Part shown: positions 26,338 to 38,833 of the stretch, piece by piece
Numbering within the stretch: the stretch's first letter is position 1
Layout: each line of letters begins with the position of its first letter
NCBI GenBank assembly: GCA_902806595.1
Contig: CADCXC010000046.1
Span: 1,116,001-1,180,000 of the forward strand
DNA length: 64,000 nucleotides
Direction: 5' to 3'
Origin: Pyrenopolyporus hunteri
Taxonomy: Eukaryota; Ascomycota; Sordariomycetes; Xylariales; Hypoxylaceae
The notes under the pieces: generated by a model
Databases searched by the model: none
What the model was told of the DNA's origin: nothing
The model's input: only the letters and a program-made list of their open reading frames with translations
Translations under genes and position numbers: made by a program

Positions 26338-29300
26338 TCATGCGGTGGTTGCAGCGGGGCCGTTGGCCGCCTCCCCCCAATGCGCCTGTCTGAATTCGCT
26401 TTTCCTTGCAGTCGTCAAGCCGGTGTCGATGAGTTTGACATCTCCAAGGATCTCATACACCGCCAGGTCCGCACGCATTTCTTTCGCCAGCCAGTTGCGC
26501 ACTTCTAGCGCGACGAGAGAGTCGACTCCGAACGAATCCATTCTGTCATTTATGGTTTTTCCTTGAGGGTCGATGCCCAGGATCTTGCACAGTTTGTCCT
26601 TCAATGCTTCTGCTGCTGCAGCTCCCGCGGCCGCAAGCGTGGGGGCTCCCGCGAACATGGCGGCGAAATCAAACGAGTTCGTTGTTCCCGCGGAAGATAT
26701 CTCGCCGGATGGCAGGATTTGGTGCATCATGCGGAACAACGTCCTATACAATGAATCTGGTACCTCGCGCCCGGATTGGCGTATGAGGGCGGGTAGCTCA
26801 ATACCCGTGATAATCTGACTCGCCGCTACCGATTTAAACTGGGTGTTAGGATTGCAGTAGTAGTCAAACATCGCGAAGAGTTCTTGTTGCTCAAGAGGTA
26901 GCAAGAGATCGAGACGCATCAATCGGTCGTGGATATCCTTCCTCTCGGCGACGAAGCCCTCGCCGAGGACCATCCCGAGATCGATAGCAACGGCCTTTTG
27001 GCCCCGCGCAGTCCGGTATCGAGCTAGAGCGTCCTGGAACGTGTTCCCAGCAGCATAATTGCTCTGGCCAGCATTGCCGAAGATTCCCACGGCAGAGGAG
27101 AGCATCACGAAGAAGTCCATATCCGATGGTAATGCAGCGTGTAGATTCCAGGATCCCTGGACCTTCGGTCGAATACTATGGTGCCACTCCTGGTAGCTCA
27201 TCGTTGAAAATGGCCGGTCCTATAATCGCATAGTTAGAATACTGCTTGCCAAGTCTTATGGGGGAGACGTACGTTGATAACCATAGCGGCCTGGAAGCAA
27301 CCCCTAATGGGAGGCATTGTCTTGCTCGCGACTTGTAGAGCCTCCCGAAGAGATTCTATGTCAGCGATATCGCAGATTCCGCATTGTACATTAACCCCTT
27401 GAGACTCGAGGTCTGAAATTATTCTCGATCTTTCCGGATTTCCGTTTGGTCCAGTCCGCGCAAGCAGAAGGATATTGGTCGCCCCGCGTCGTACCATCCA
27501 TCGAGTGATCTGGCGTCCAATGCCGCCCAACCCACCGGCAACCACATATGTTGCATCTCTGGAGAATTGGTAGTCCGAGTCACTGCTTTCCTGGGCGAGG
27601 ACCAAGGCGTGATCGTCAATCTCGAGTATGATCTTTCCTGAGCTCTTTCCGCTCTGGAGTAACCGAAAAGCTTGCATCGCTTGGTCTATAGGATAGGTCT
27701 GGACGGGGTAGGACGGTCGGAGAACACCCGCCTCGACTAGGTCGAATACCTGCTGTAGGACGTATCGGCTGCTTTCGGTAGCACTGTCTACAATGGCGGC
27801 TAAATCAACTCCAGCAAACATGGCGTTCTTGATAAACGGGAACATGGGCAGGTATCCCCGTGTGTCAATATCCTTCCTACCGATTTCGACAAAGCGACCA
27901 AACTCAGCAATTATCTCCCAAGATGCAACAAGCAGCTTTCCAGATAGAGAGTTCAGGACGACGTCGACTCCACGGCCTTTCGTCATCCGCTTAACCCCGT
28001 TAGCGAACGAAGCGTCGCGACTGTAGAAGATATGATCGTCCGGAATGCCGTATTGCTCTATCAACAGTTTCCTCTTCTCAGGTGAGCCAACCGTCGCGAA
28101 GATCTCGGCACCGATGTGCTGCGCGATCTGGACGGCCGCCTGCCCAGTTCCACCAGCTGCAGCGTGTATCAAGATGGTCTCGCCTTTTTGCAGCCGTGCG
28201 ACGCTGTATAAGCTGTGGTGCGCTGTGCAGAAGGCCGTAGGAATCGCCGCTGCGTCCGCAAGGGACATGGAGTCCGGTATCTTTACGACCTGGAACTCCC
28301 GTGCTCGTACCAGACTCTTGTACGTCTCCAGCGATCCCAGCGCGACGCGATCGCCGATTTGTAAACGTTTGACTCCGCTACCCACCCGATTAACGTATCC
28401 GGCGCATTCGCTACCAAGCGTGTCCGAATTGACACGGCCGAGAAGAGTTAAACACTCCTTAAAATTCACGCCGATTGCCCGAACTCGGATTTCTACCTGA
28501 TCCGGCTCGAGAGGAACGTACGCCCCCTTATCCTCAACCCATTTGATAGTGTCTAGCAAGCCTGGGGTCTCAATCTCAAGCTTGACGGGAGGCCCGGAGC
28601 CGAATTCTCGTTGTCGTGTCACATTGTGGGTTTTGGCGAAGACATGCTGGTCCAAATATTTAGCCTGACTCAACCTATTTACGCATAGGTTGCCCGAAGT
28701 TTCCAAGTATTCCGGTTCATAAATGTCGGACTGATCCCCAGAGTGCATCACTTCAAAGACTTTGGCGATTTGCTTAGCTGTCGTCTCCGCAGATGAAATA
28801 GTAGCGGGCTCTAGCGTTAGGGTGACTATCCTGGCGCCATGATTCTCGCTTCGACATACACGACAAAGACCCTCGATCATTCCGTAATATGGTGGAGAGT
28901 CAGTATGGGCATCGTGTATGTGTACCCATAGGACGGACTTGGATGTTGTAAGAATCTTCTGGTAAGATTCAAATACGGCTGGGTCGGCATCTTGCAAATG
29001 TACGCGGTCCAGATCGACGAGTAAAACGCAGTTCTTAGTTCTGAGGTCTTTGGAAAGAGCTTGGTCAAACGTCATCACTTCGGCGCCCTGCCACTTTTGT
29101 TGAAGACTCTTGACCGCTTGGTTCTGGGAGTAAGAATTCTCATCGATGATCAGAGAAATATTTGGCGGGAGTGGCTTAGGAGCAGACTCCGGTTGTTCAC
29201 CAACTTCGGTCGGCGTGGCCGAGGATATCATGATACTCCACCCGTGACAGGCGTCCGAGTCCCAATCACGGAACACCTGCTCCGTGCCAGTGAAGCCGGC

Positions 29301-32300
29301 CTGTTTAAGAAGACCGTCCCAGTGTTCCTCGTCAATCACCGCGCTACTCTGGCGGAATGTTTCGGAGCCAAGCCACCATCCTGGTAACGACCCAAAAATG
29401 AAGCCCGTCTCGATATTGGCGGGTGTAGTCATTTCAACGAGGATGAGTTTACCGTTAGCCTTGAGCAACTGCCGAACATTCGAGAGCGTAGCACTCAGGT
29501 CTTTAGTAGCATGTAGGACGTTGGCTGCCACGATTACATCGTAAGCGCCCTCCTCAAAACCTTGAAAGTCGGGAGCTTCTTCGATATCGAGTATCCGATA
29601 CTGGATTCGATCATAATCCCTGAATCTCTCCCGAGCCGTCGAGAAGAAGTGCTCACTGACATCAGTAAACACATATTCTGAGCACCGGGGGCCTCGCTCA
29701 AGGTTGACGACGGTGTTGAGGATTCTGCTTGTCGTCGCACCTGTGCCTGCACCTATCTCTAAAAACGTGTAGCTAGGATCCTTGTGAACCAGAGCATCCA
29801 AATAGGCTTCGAGCATACCAAATGCTTTCGCGGTTGCGTTGACCTCCTCGTAGAAGGCTGCCAAGCGCCCAGGGTCAGCAAAGAGAAGCTGCAGAGGATC
29901 GGATTCACCCGTTAGTATTTCTCGAAGGTGTGACCCTACGAGCGCGTTCACCTCGGCCCTCGTGCTGTTAGACGCGAGGCGTGTGGCCAGCTCCTGTGTC
30001 GCTGCTGGGTTAAACAGGGAACCGAGCTTCCGGTCTTCCGGCCGTGAAACACAGAACTCGTCAACTCTAGCCTGTAGCCACCCCGCGTATTTCTCCATGG
30101 ACGGGATCGGTTTCTGTCCTGAGGTGCGCATATTCTCTAGCGCCTGGGTTGCAAACCCCAAGAGCATGATCCGGAGATCCTCATACCACTGCTCTGGTTC
30201 AGGTTTGGTGCTCCGAAGTTGTAAACAATAGTCCTGCATCTCTGCCGCATCGAGAAGAGTCGGGTCAACTTTCCAATCCAGCTCATGGCAAATTGCTCTG
30301 GCACTTTGATCGGAGTCCGTTGTGCTTTGATCCCTGGCGACCTCAGTAACTTCCAATTCCTCAACCTCTACCTTTAATTTCATATCCGCCTCGGAAAAGA
30401 CGGTCGCCGAAACTGCCGCGCTACGCCTGCTTAAGAACGCCGCGCCGACGTTTAGTACTTCAAGTCCGTGGGAGAGTGTGCCGGCACCTTCGTGAGATAT
30501 CCACAGTCGTGTCAAACGCGCCGGAACCAGCGTCGGAACTGTTGAGGTCATACCCTTGCTCAGGGCTGGGATCGCCAGCTGGAAGATACCATCCAAAGTC
30601 GCGGGATGGATGGTAAATGGCCTTGAAGACTCCTCTGCGACGTCCTGGAGGGGTACCAGCCTCGCGTGCGCCTCCCCCTTGGAGTTGTAATGGATGTGTG
30701 TAAGAGGCTGGAACGCAGGCCCGTACAGTAGCCCGGTGCTTTCGCTGACTTTGGTGTACATCTCTTCGGAGTCGACAGAGTCCTGGCACGTCTCTACTGC
30801 ACGTCCATAGGCATTACGCATAGACTGCCATCTGCGCTCCTCCTCCTTCCGAGAAACGATGTCTAGTGTTTCCCAGGTCCTCTGGGGCGATATAGTTCCG
30901 TCGCAAACTTCTTCCCAGGTGTCGTTCCTGCGGACGAAAATCCTAAACCTGTATTCCGCCTCTTTGCCCCTTGTCCCTGACGTGGGTGTCATGCTGATCT
31001 GGGTCTCGGTACCTTCGGGTGTATCGCTTACGACAATTGGAGCAGTGAAGGACACGTTTTGTAGCTCGAAATCGAATTGACCCTCGGGGAGTAGCTGCTT
31101 CAGAGCTTCTACAGCCATAACCACCATGCCGGCAGCGGGGTACCACATTTCTCCGTGGAGTCGGTGATCGGACACCCAGGGGATCTCGTCTTTCTTGATG
31201 AAGAAACGCCATGCTGCGTTCAGCGGATTCCAGTCCATGACTTGCGAACCAAGAAGGGGATGTGTTCCATGTGCTCGCGACCTAAACGCTTTGGATCGGC
31301 TTGATTCGTCCCAATATATGGTAGAATGGTTGAACGGATATCGAGGCAAGTCCACGACGATGCGCGGATCACGAGATCCCGTGGAACAAAGTCGGGTTGC
31401 GCTGGCCAAGTCAACCTCAAAGTTATGACAGCATAACTGGCCTACAGCTTCGAGGACGGTGGTATTTGCGGGCTTGCCCCTAACTAGGAGCGAGGTGTAA
31501 AGAAGATCATTCCTCTTGTGCGCGACGAAAATTTCCCGTAGCGGGCCCTTGAGGGCCGCATGAGGTCCAACTTCGAGCCAACCATGTGCTATTACCTCTT
31601 GTGTGTGGCTCCTGTCGAGTCGTTTGACCATGTCTTGGTCATCTCTATTCACACAGCAGATGCTCATAGCATTGACGAATTGGACTGGAGACACCATGTT
31701 CTCGACCCAATACGCACCCGAGCAGACGTCCTGAGCCCTGACTAAACCCGACTTTACCGAAGAGACCATCTTGACTTGGTTGGTGCGCTCGCCCGGCCGT
31801 AGGTCCGAAAGATGACTCAGATACTCGGGTACGATGGACTTCATCTGCGGCGAGTGGTAGCCCACGTCGACCTTGAGTTTCCTGCCGAACAGGCTCCTGA
31901 AGTTCAAATGAGCGAGAAGGAGGTCGAGTAGGGGGACTGGTCCCGAAACTGTCACGTTGGAGGGGCTATTCACACAGCTTATCGTGATCTGGGTCAAATC
32001 GAGCTCTTCTAGGCCTTGTTTCTTGAGCCCTTCAACAATCCGTTCGGGAAACTCTTCCTCCAGGTTCAGTTTCTTAAGCTCTTCAAGCTCGTTGGGAAAG
32101 TGTTCCGCCGAGACGCCAATACTGGCCATCCCCCAATTAGCCCGTGGATCTTGGGCTAATTTTGAAGCAAGGACGCCCCTAAAGTAAGAAACTCTCATGG
32201 CAGATTCGTGACATAAGAATCCTGCGTAATAGGCGGCTGCAATTTCTCCCGAAGAGTGGCCAACGACAACTGACGCTTTGATTCCGAGGGAATCCATCAA

Positions 32301-34682
32301 ATCCACCAGGGCAATTTGTACAGCCGTGGATATGGCCTGGCTGAACTCTGGATTATTTATGCGACTTTCTTCGGCGGGCGCGGTGACCTCGTCTGCCGGA
32401 ATCAATTAGTATCTTCCATCACTAGAGGGTAAAAAAACACGGCCTAAAATGCTTACCTATAAGATTCCATTGGCAGCCCATAGAATAGAGAAATTTCTGC
32501 GAACGCGCCAGGCTCGCCTTAAATATTGGCCATTCCAGTAGTTCGCAGGCCATCCTGGGCCACTGGGCTCCCTGTCCGGTGAACACCAGGCCAAGCTTAG
32601 GAGTGGTTGCGATAGACTTCCTAGCTGGCTTCGAAAGCAATTGTTCTACCTCCGCGAGCTGGGAAAGAGATCCAAGGGTGCAGTACGACTTCCACTCTAG
32701 CATCGTGCGGCGCGTGTTCAAAGTGAACACGATATCTTCAAGCATCTCATTGTCATCCTGCGGCAAGGACGCAGATAAGGCCTGGAGGTCTTGAGCTTGC
32801 CGAACGATACCTTCCTCGTCGGATGCTGAAAGCACGAGAAGTTTGCGACTTGGCGTCACTTGTAACTTTTCGTGCTTAGAGATACCATTGCTCGAACCGT
32901 TTACAGAACCAGGTTCGTGATGGTCGTAACCATTCCCATTGATATGCCCATCCCCATTCCCATTCGCGTACCCGTTACCGTTAACACCATTCAAGTGATT
33001 AGAGACACTAGAGCCGTTGCCGTTTATAACAGGAGAAATAGTGGACAGCGTTAATGAATGTTTTCTAATGCCCATGCTGCTAAGAAAGCCATCGGCAGCT
33101 TCAAGGATCACCTGTAACCCATGTCAATCTCAGCCGCTCAGGATATGTAGATGCGCATGATGCAGGGGGTCGCCTACATGAGCGTTTGATCCCCCAAACC
33201 CGAAAGAATTAACTGATGCCCGGCGGACACTGCCCTGAGGGCTAGGCCAAGGTATACACTTCTGTGGGAACTGCACGAATATTAGACAGGTTGAATTAGT
33301 TTTATTTGGGAGCGCATACCTTCAAATGGAAAAATTCGGCATCTATTTGCGGATTTAGTGTCTCGAAGTTAGTATTAGGAGGGATCACGCCTCTTTCTAG
33401 GGCTAGAATCGTCTTCACTACGCCAGCGAGACCGCTAGTGCCCTCCAAATGACCCAAGTTGGATTTCACAGCTCCTCTAAATTCGATATCGTTAGTAATC
33501 GTTACCAGCCCGTCGAACACATATCCAGCCCTCTCCAGTTATAAGAGGGGCGGGGTTGATGGACCATGACTTACACGTATATAGGATCGTCTTTGGATCG
33601 ATAGGGATAGAACGCTTCTCCAATCGCTCTGGCTTCGATAGGGTCACCAACTGCAGTCCCCGTGCCGTGGGCCTCGAAGAAACGCGTCTGCTTCATGTCC
33701 AAGCCCGCCTTGCGGTATGTTTCGCGGATTAATTGGACCTGCAGATCTTTGCTCGGTTGTGTGATACCGCCGCTGGTATGGCCATCTTGGTTCATACCAA
33801 TGGAACGAACTAAGGCCCTGACGGGATTTCCATCCCTAATTGCTTTAGATAGCGGTTTTAGGATCAGGCACGCAAAACCCTCCCCGCGACCGTATCCATC
33901 TCCTTTGGCGTCGAAGCTGTGGCACCGACCGGTAGGCGAAAGGAAGTTCATGTTACTTAGAGAAACATTGAACTCCGGGCCGAATATGATATTGGAGGCA
34001 CCCACGACAGCCAGATCAGAATCCCCGGAAGCCAAGCCCTGGCACGCTAGGGCCATGGCAACAAGACCGCTGGAGCAAGCGGTATCGACATACATGCTCT
34101 CCCCGCGAAGGTCATAGAACCAGCTGATCCGGTTTGCCAGTATCGAACCAGCCGACCCGAGAGCGTTGTACTTAGCGATGTTTTGTGCATCCCTAAACTG
34201 CATTGTGGCAAAGTCGCTAGTAAAGCAACCGACGTGGACCGACGTCCGGGTCCCGGAAACGTCTTCCAGGCGCAGACCGGCATTTTCGAATGCATGGTAA
34301 GTTGTCTCCATGAGGCCGCGGTGTTGGGGGTCCATCGCCGCGACCTCATGCGGCGCCATAGAGAAGAAGCCCGCATCGAAATTCCGAATATCGCCCGCGA
34401 GGAAATGAGCTTTTCGAGTTTTAATCTTTTACCAGGAATTCAGTCAGCCGGGGGCATCTCCAAGGGTCCTTTTCCAAAAAAGTTATGTCTTACCGTATTC
34501 TGCCGTCTATGATAGGGGTGCCAGAAAGCATCGATGTTGAACCGGTCACGCGGGAACTCTTCCGCGGCGCATCGCCTCTCGACGAGGAGCTTCCAAAGTT
34601 CGTCAGACGTTTCCGCACCCTGAGGAAATCTAAAGGACATGCCAATGACGGCGATGGGTTCTCTATGGTTGTCTAAAGCCAT
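26338..34682 (-). CDS. Highly reducing type I polyketide synthase (KS-AT-DH-MT-ER-KR-ACP)
   Basis: Seven exons (34682-34494, 34425-33575, 33476-33320, 33270-33178, 33111-32457, 32392-27273, 27219-26338) join in frame to about 2648 aa. KS: DTACSSG (Cys180), EAHGTGT (His316), KSNLGH (His356). AT: GHSSG (Ser695). DH: HRLHGEMWYP (His1058) and TLDG (Asp1249). C-methyltransferase: LEIGAGTG (1526-1533). ER: IHAAAGGTG (2057-2065). KR: GGLGGIG (2268-2274) with Tyr2410 in QSNYAAGN. ACP: FGVDSL (Ser2589). All expected catalytic residues are present, so it should make a fully or variably reduced, methylated chain from malonyl-CoA. No thioesterase, reductase or other release domain follows the ACP. An Asn/Gly-rich linker separates KS and AT (residues about 447-490). 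The start is the first ATG in frame with the KS motif IAVIGMSFRFP. It is divergent from the P450. The product cannot be predicted. Confidence 0.95.
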
Positions 34683-34794
34683 GATTCTATGTATGTCGGG
34701 TCCCACCTCGCGGGGTACTCAAGTTGTAAGGTTAAAGGAGAGCTTATCACACTAATATGGACATGTACTTTCAGCGAGGCACGGTCATGAGCTA

Positions 34795-34802
34795 TATTTA
34801 TA
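34795..34802 (-). promoter_or_regulatory. Candidate TATA box of the PKS gene
   Basis: The minus strand reads TATAAATA about 113 bases upstream of the PKS ATG, leaving room for a 5' leader of about 80 nt. Identified by motif and position only. Confidence 0.45.
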
Positions 34803-35387
34803 ATAACACCTAGCCAAGTAAGTAGGGCAAGTAGCGCAGTATAAGGTCTGTTGAATCACTCATGTTCACGGCCTCAATGATAACCGAAGGCGTAGTGTAA
34901 CTAAACTGTTTCGCCGTAGAACTGCAACCTTAGAATAGACTTGTTCGCAGGGCAGCCAACTATCTCTTAGGAGTACGACGATAGAACGTGACCGCGTAGC
35001 AGTGCCTGGTACTAAGGTGGTAGGTAGTCACTAACTAATTCGATACCTACCTATCATCTTACTAACCCCTAAACTCGCTACGCCCGAGGATCTATCTCAT
35101 TGCGTCTTGGCTTTCCGCCAAATGCAGTGTAACGATATTGGCCCAGAGCGAAGGATTTCCGGACGAGGCTCGGCGGGTTAGACTGTTATTGCGGTACCTA
35201 ACCGCCCGTAGGATCAAGAGACTCCATAATACCTGCCTAATGTATGCCTCTATCGTCGAAATATACCCCAATAGGAATTTAGCATGCCATTTTTGTGCAA
35301 CGCTTTATCGGCGAACCACAGCGTTGCCTTAAAGGGTGGCGCGGCTTAGCCTAAGACAGCATGATCCTCTTCGATGGGTCCGTTGAT

Positions 35388-35407
35388 ATGTCACATTATG
35401 TCACATT
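35388..35407. repeat. 10-bp direct repeat in the divergent promoter
   Basis: ATGTCACATT occurs twice in immediate tandem between the PKS and P450 genes. Such exact short duplications in promoters can be paired factor sites; no known factor is assigned. Confidence 0.6.
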
Positions 35408-35481
35408 AGAGGATTCACCCATCTTGCGCGTCCGTAACCTTATAACCTCACACCGTGGGGTCGTTCAGTATCGCCTCGGCT

Positions 35482-35495
35482 CGTGGTCGACCACG
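35482..35495. promoter_or_regulatory. Perfect 14-bp palindrome, candidate regulator site
   Basis: CGTGGTCGACCACG is its own reverse complement and sits in the divergent PKS/P450 promoter, 343 bp before the P450 start. Dyad sites of this size often bind dimeric regulators (for example Zn2Cys6 or bZIP proteins), but I find no second copy in the other cluster promoters. Confidence 0.4.
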
Positions 35496-35601
35496 CCCCC
35501 CCGTCCGGTTCTGGGATAGTGCGTAAGGCTTCGATGAAGAGGATCGAGCTAAGGGTCCATGGTCGAATGTTCAGCGTTCAAAGGGAGGGATATGGTGCAC
35601 C

Positions 35602-35607
35602 TATATA
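35602..35607 (+). promoter_or_regulatory. Candidate TATA box of the P450 gene
   Basis: TATATA about 220 bases upstream of the P450 ATG. Motif match only; the leader would be long. Confidence 0.3.
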
Positions 35608-35824
35608 GGCCTGATCATTGATCTTACAAACGACTTACACCCCATGTCCCTTTTCATGCTCAAAACCTCATTCCATCTAGTCAATCTGCCGTTCATCAAC
35701 ATCGTATTAAATCGATGCGGGGTCATCATTTCGTTCGACTAGAAAGTTGGACTGAAACTGTGTCTCAGGCATAAATCTCATTCAGGAACAGCTCTTTCGT
35801 GTTCAGCTCCTATATTGCGTCGCA

Positions 35825-37561
35825 ATGTTAGGGTTACCATTCCAACCTTCGGGTTTCTTAGAATGGCTCGTCTTATTCTTTGGTCTTGGCTTTCTCGCGG
35901 TTCGTACTCACCGGCACGCACACAGCCTCTCGTACTCTAGCTAATGAAATCAAAAAGCTGCTTGCATCGTCGATCTATAACTTATTTTTCCATCCTTTGG
36001 CGAACGTACCCGGGCCCCTCCTGGCCCGAGCCAGTGGATTCCCGTCCTGGTATCATGCGTACCGCGGAGATCGCCACATCTGGCTATGGCGGCAGTTCCA
36101 GATCTACGGCGACAAACTCCGGCCGGAGCCTAATACGGTCTTGTTCTGCGACCCGAAGGCGTACGCCGATATTTACGGAATGAAGTCGAACGTGCGGCGC
36201 AGCGAGTTCTATACGGCGTGGAGGCGGAACGAGCGCGATAAGACAACCCTCAACACCGTCGATGTCGCCGAACATGCACGCAAGCGCAAGCTCCTCAACC
36301 TATGTTTCACAGAAAAATCCCTGCGCGCGGCGTCGAACTTCATCATCAAACACGTAGACCGCTGGAACGAGCTACTGGTTGAGAAGAACGGCACAGAGTG
36401 GTCTGACCCGGTGGACTTCTCTGAGAAGGTCGACGCCCTGGCATTCGACATCATGGGTGATCTATGCTTCGGGAAGTCCTTCGATGTTAAAGAGCCTGGC
36501 GAGAACCCCCTGAAGGCTGTCCCGCACAACATCATCGAATACATGCAGTTTTATTACCCAGTGAGTTTTCCGGTAACTTTTAGACTTTATTTCCGGATGC
36601 TTACAATTGAATATAGATTTGCCGGTCTCCTCTGCTCAACTTTGTCGTTTGGCTCAAACCACGTGGCCTCGATAAGCTCTTTGAACTCCTGACCCCGCCG
36701 GCTGTCCAACAATACTACCAGTTCGTCCACGACAGCGTCACGAAACGGATTATCTTGCAACAAGAGCAGGCCGAGAAGCCGGAAAGCGAGAAGCGCCAGG
36801 ACATGTTCTATTTCCTGTGCGAAGCTCGCGATCCGGACACTGGTCGCCCGGCTTACGACGAAATCGATCTCCGAGCTGAAGCTAACTTGCTCATCATCGC
36901 GGGTTCCGACACCACCGCCATTAGTCTATCGGGTATTTTCTTCTACCTTACCGGCAGCCCTTACCATTACCAGAAGCTGGTTAACGAGATACGGACGACG
37001 TTCGACTCGGCGGAGGACATCGTCCACGGGCCGAAACTTTTGTCCTGCACGTACCTGAAAGCCTGCATCGACGAGGGCATGCGTCTGTCGCCGTCGGGAC
37101 CTAGCGAGCTGTCGCGCGAGATCCTCCCCGGAGGCGCCGTGATCAAGGGCGAGTTCTTCCCGGAAGGCACCATCGTGGGCACGTCGCCGTGGGTCAACTC
37201 GCGCAACGAGGAGATCTACGGCGACGCGAACATATTCCGGCCGGAGCGCTGGATCCCCGACGAGCCGGGCAAGGGCCCCAACACCCCGGAGCAGGTGGCG
37301 CTCATGCGCTCCAACTTCCACCCGTTCGCCGCCGGGCCGGGCAACTGCGCCGGCAAGAACCTGGCCATGACGGAAATGATGATCACCATCGCCCGCACGC
37401 TGTACCGGCTCGACGTCCGCAGGGTGCCCGGGTCCACGCTGGGAGGCGGCTCGCCGGAGCGCGGATGGGGTGCTCGCGATAGGAAGCAGCACCAGCTCGT
37501 CGATGCTTATATCTCGCTTCGTCGGGGGCCGGAAGTGCAGTTTAGGAAGAGGGTGGACTGA
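35825..37561 (+). CDS. Cytochrome P450 monooxygenase
   Basis: Three exons (35825-35899, 35958-36560, 36617-37561) encode 540 aa, normal for a microsomal fungal P450. An N-terminal hydrophobic anchor (about residues 10-35) precedes IYNLFFHPLANVPGP, the usual proline-rich hinge. I-helix oxygen-binding motif AGSDTT is at 321-326, ExxR (EGMR) at 379-382, and the heme-binding loop FAAGPGNCAG at 463-472 with Cys470 as ligand. All core motifs are intact, so it should be an active NADPH-P450-reductase-dependent oxygenase. The first intron uses an atypical GTTCGT donor but has a good GCTAAT branch site 13 nt before AAG; this 5' junction is the least certain part. The gene shares a promoter region with the PKS, so it probably hydroxylates the polyketide. 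The substrate is unknown. Confidence 0.93.
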
Positions 37562-38833
37562 TGTGAATATGATTTTATGATGTTGTAATTTAGTAGAAAC
37601 ATATATACGTGTATGTGTATACTTTGTACATGTATACTCAAGTTGTGAATATTGATATTCATATATTATATATCAATCTACCTAATTTGTATTGTATAAG
37701 TGGAGATATCTATACCTATTTTCGACGTGTATTCTGCCCGAGTCTAAAGTCTTGTGAGATAGTTGCCGTCTTTCGAATCCCGCACTGGTTATCTCGTCCC
37801 CTCCATAAATTCCAAGCCATCCACCTTTTTCGTGAAATGTCTAAGACAAGTCATATATCTTCAAATCATAAGAGCCAATCAGAAAATAACAATTAGCTGT
37901 AGATCTGCTGGTGTGCATATTTATAGTACGTCAGTACGCCTCAAGCGCATGCAAACAGTGGACTGTTAGGGCAATGATCGCTGTAGCTCATCAACAAGTG
38001 GGTTTTAAAAGTGGGAATGGGACGTGCGCGGATGTCTCTAAGTTCAATAGATCCAATAGATCCGGAGGCTTGAGAAAATGGAACTAAAAGTGGCAGCCGG
38101 CAGAAAGACGTCAAAAAGTGGCTCACCACCAAAACGCTTCAATTCGATCAGTATCAAACCGTACGTTAATGGTAATACTTTATCTTCAATCTCGAAAGAC
38201 AAAGATTATATTATTACTTCGTTCTAAAACTCCTAAATTTTTCTATATTATTATTTAAGTTGCATATATCCTGTAATATTTATTTTTAATATTTTACCTA
38301 TTGTTGAGCGTTGGTATTGATTTTATCATTTCAAGTCCCTTAGTACTTATTGTTATGAAGTGCGCCAGTTATTCTGACGTCCTCCCAGCTAGTTAGGGCG
38401 GGGGATTGCCCCCCGCGTGAACACCCCCTAGTTTTGTATGTAAGGGCAGACAATTAGCATCGAGATCCTGGAAAAGCCGAGGAGCTAAGGGCGCGAGCCG
38501 AGGCGATAATTATCCACTTTGCAGGTGCGTTCGACATAGTATGGATGACTAAAGCTTCTCCCTTTGTTCTTTCTGTATATGTGCCTTCCAACTGTTTGTC
38601 TTTGATATTGGCAGTCGGGTGGTTCAGGTAGTACAGATCCATTAATTGATAAACGTAATTTGCCAGTGCATTGTGAACTCGAGTCCCTCTTAATACCTAA
38701 TTGCCGACGTATCGAAAATGTCGCTATATCAACTGACTTCACCTACCATTGAACGTCTCCCTGGTCTGTTCTCAGAATCATCATCCATCGTGCTACCACG
38801 TATCAACTTGAACGCCCTCACTATCGCATCACC
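37562..38833. other. Intergenic: P450 to thioesterase-like gene
   Basis: Contains the P450 3' region and a moderately AT-rich stretch (about 37570-38330) without a gene. A GC-rich hairpin is at 38398-38416. Just upstream of the next gene, an ATG at 38718 opens a 102-codon frame that overlaps the thioesterase-like start in another frame; if transcribed it would act as an overlapping upstream ORF. No other feature is seen. Confidence 0.45.
38398..38416. other. GC-rich hairpin
   Basis: A perfect 7-bp stem GCGGGGG / CCCCCGC with a 5-base loop ATTGC lies in a locally AT-rich intergenic stretch. Possible structural or transcription-pausing element; function unknown. Confidence 0.5.

Larger units (their letters stand above)
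34683..35824. promoter_or_regulatory. Shared divergent promoter of the PKS and P450 genes
   Basis: 1.14 kb between the two start codons, with no supportable ORF. It holds a minus-strand TATAAATA box (34795-34802), a plus-strand TATATA (35602-35607), a perfect 14-bp palindrome (35482-35495), a 10-bp direct repeat (35388-35407), and a 10-bp inverted pair GATCCTCTTC (35363-35372) / GAAGAGGATC (35536-35545). The shared region suggests the two genes are co-regulated; the factor is unknown. Confidence 0.6.

Noticed and set aside
26338..34682. PKS as a broken pseudogene, because its frame is split into several ORFs
   Set aside because: Every break is bridged by a GT-AG intron of 49-98 nt that restores conserved sequence in frame (for example GAVKSNLGH and SVNSFGFGGSNAH).
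36926..37492. Long antisense ORF (188 codons) opposite the P450
   Set aside because: It mirrors the GC-rich codon bias of the P450 third exon and encodes Arg/Val/Ala-rich sequence without a domain.
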